From an uncultured Oscillospiraceae bacterium (GTDB lineage: Bacteria > Bacillota > Clostridia > Oscillospirales > Ruminococcaceae): 14,845 nucleotides of DNA. The position numbers and the translations under genes are program-made. Location of the stretch: assembly GCA_910587335.1 (NCBI GenBank), contig CAJUMG010000005.1:84581-99425 (forward strand), written 5' to 3'. A model generated the notes under the pieces. It saw nothing but the letters and a program-made list of their open reading frames with translations, made no database searches and was not told the origin of the DNA. This document shows, piece after piece, positions 14,373 through 14,845 of this stretch. The number at the start of each line of letters is the position of its first letter. Positions within the stretch are counted from its first letter, which is position 1.

Positions 14373-14845
14373 ATGCAATTGCTGAAAATAACAAATGTGC
14401 CAATTGAATATAATTTCAGCATCGAGCCGGCCAGATTGGAGATGAAGCAGTCGCAGAATCCCAGATATCAGCTTCAGCGTGGCCAGTCGCAGATGAACAT
14501 AGACTCCCATAATATTGAAGTTCGTTTGGATACTACAGAGCTTCGCGCAAGCTTGAATTTGCGGAATCCAGATGATTTTGCCCGGTATTATGGGAATAAG
14601 GGCAATCAGACCGCCTATCAGACCATAGGCGATAATGTTCAATTCGGCAACCAAATGGCGCGGATTCAAGATGGTGTTACAATCAGCGAAATTGTGCGGC
14701 AAAAGTTTTTGGAGCAGCCAACCACCTATACGACCTTTCTGCCCTCTGCAGGAACGGATATTTCTTGGCAGCCACAAGAGCTGAATCTTGATTATGATCC
14801 AGGATCGGTAAATTTTGATTGGGAAATTATGCGCAATGTGATGGA
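14373..14845 (+). CDS. yviE: YviE-like protein (DUF6470), 3' end cut by window
   Basis: The frame is open from the ATG at 14373 to the window edge, giving 157 residues. The N-terminus MQLLKITNVPIEYNFSIEPARLEM and the segments PRYQLQRGQSQMNIDS, RLDTTELRASLNLRN and ELNLDYDPGSVNFDW match the pattern of YviE, a protein of unknown function encoded between flgL and fliW in Bacillus. Short repeated beta-like stretches of the type x-I-x-x-xPxxxxxxW occur at both ends. The Shine-Dalgarno AAGGAAGG lies about 8 bases upstream. The order flgM-flgN-flgK-flgL-yviE is the same as in Bacillus, where fliW and csrA follow; both would be expected to the right of this window. The product has no membrane segment in the visible part. 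Confidence 0.85.
   Translation, partial: MQLLKITNVPIEYNFSIEPARLEMKQSQNPRYQLQRGQSQMNIDSHNIEVRLDTTELRASLNLRNPDDFARYYGNKGNQTAYQTIGDNVQFGNQMARIQDGVTISEIVRQKFLEQPTTYTTFLPSAGTDISWQPQELNLDYDPGSVNFDWEIMRNVM

Noticed and set aside
14334..14777. 147-residue minus-strand frame at the right edge
   Set aside because: It is antisense to the yviE-like gene, which has a good ribosome site, family similarity and the expected position after flgL.
1..14845. Mobile elements, tRNA/rRNA genes, CRISPR arrays, attachment sites
   Set aside because: No transposase or integrase motif, no regularly spaced repeats and no tRNA-like cloverleaf were seen; composition is even and gene order is conserved.

Overview
The window is a chromosomal flagellar and chemotaxis locus from a Gram-positive, low-to-mid G+C anaerobe-type genome, most likely class Clostridia. 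Order and family cannot be fixed from the sequence; an Oscillospirales-like genome would fit. The evidence is the Firmicutes-type order flgM-flgN-flgK-flgL-yviE, a ylqG/ylqH-like pair, ComFB, and strong Shine-Dalgarno sites throughout. I see no insertion sequence, phage gene, tRNA, rRNA or CRISPR array. Coding density is high and no gap between genes reaches 300 bases.

Layout. (1) Bases 1-4600, minus strand: cheA-cheW-cheR-cheB, the chemotaxis kinase, its coupling protein and the two adaptation enzymes. cheB runs off the left edge and lacks only its C-terminal end. cheA, cheW and cheR are about 20 bases apart; cheR and cheB are separated by about 200 bases that hold an inverted repeat. (2) Bases 4804-9267, plus strand: a FliK-C-like protein, a stand-alone FlhB-C-like protein (YlqH), a PilZ/YcgR-type cyclic-di-GMP receptor, and a 684-residue FtsA-like actin-fold ATPase with three beta-grasp-like repeats at its C-terminus. 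(3) A bidirectional terminator at 9297-9353, then on the minus strand a two-gene operon of a ParA/Soj-type ATPase and a ComFB-family protein, with a clear sigma-A promoter. (4) Bases 10866 to the right edge, plus strand: flgM, flgN, flgK, flgL and yviE, the usual late-flagellar block. fliW and csrA would be expected just beyond the window.

How they work together. CheA/CheW/CheR/CheB process receptor signals. YlqG-like and YlqH resemble the soluble parts of the FliK-FlhB export switch. FlgM restrains the flagellar sigma factor until the hook is complete, FlgN chaperones FlgK and FlgL, and these two join hook to filament. The less conventional part is the centre: two proteins from cyclic-dinucleotide receptor families (PilZ and ComFB) sit beside two NTPases of positioning/cytoskeletal families (FtsA-like and ParA). 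The idea that they form one second-messenger-controlled module for placing or braking the motility machinery is inference; the gene identities are well supported.
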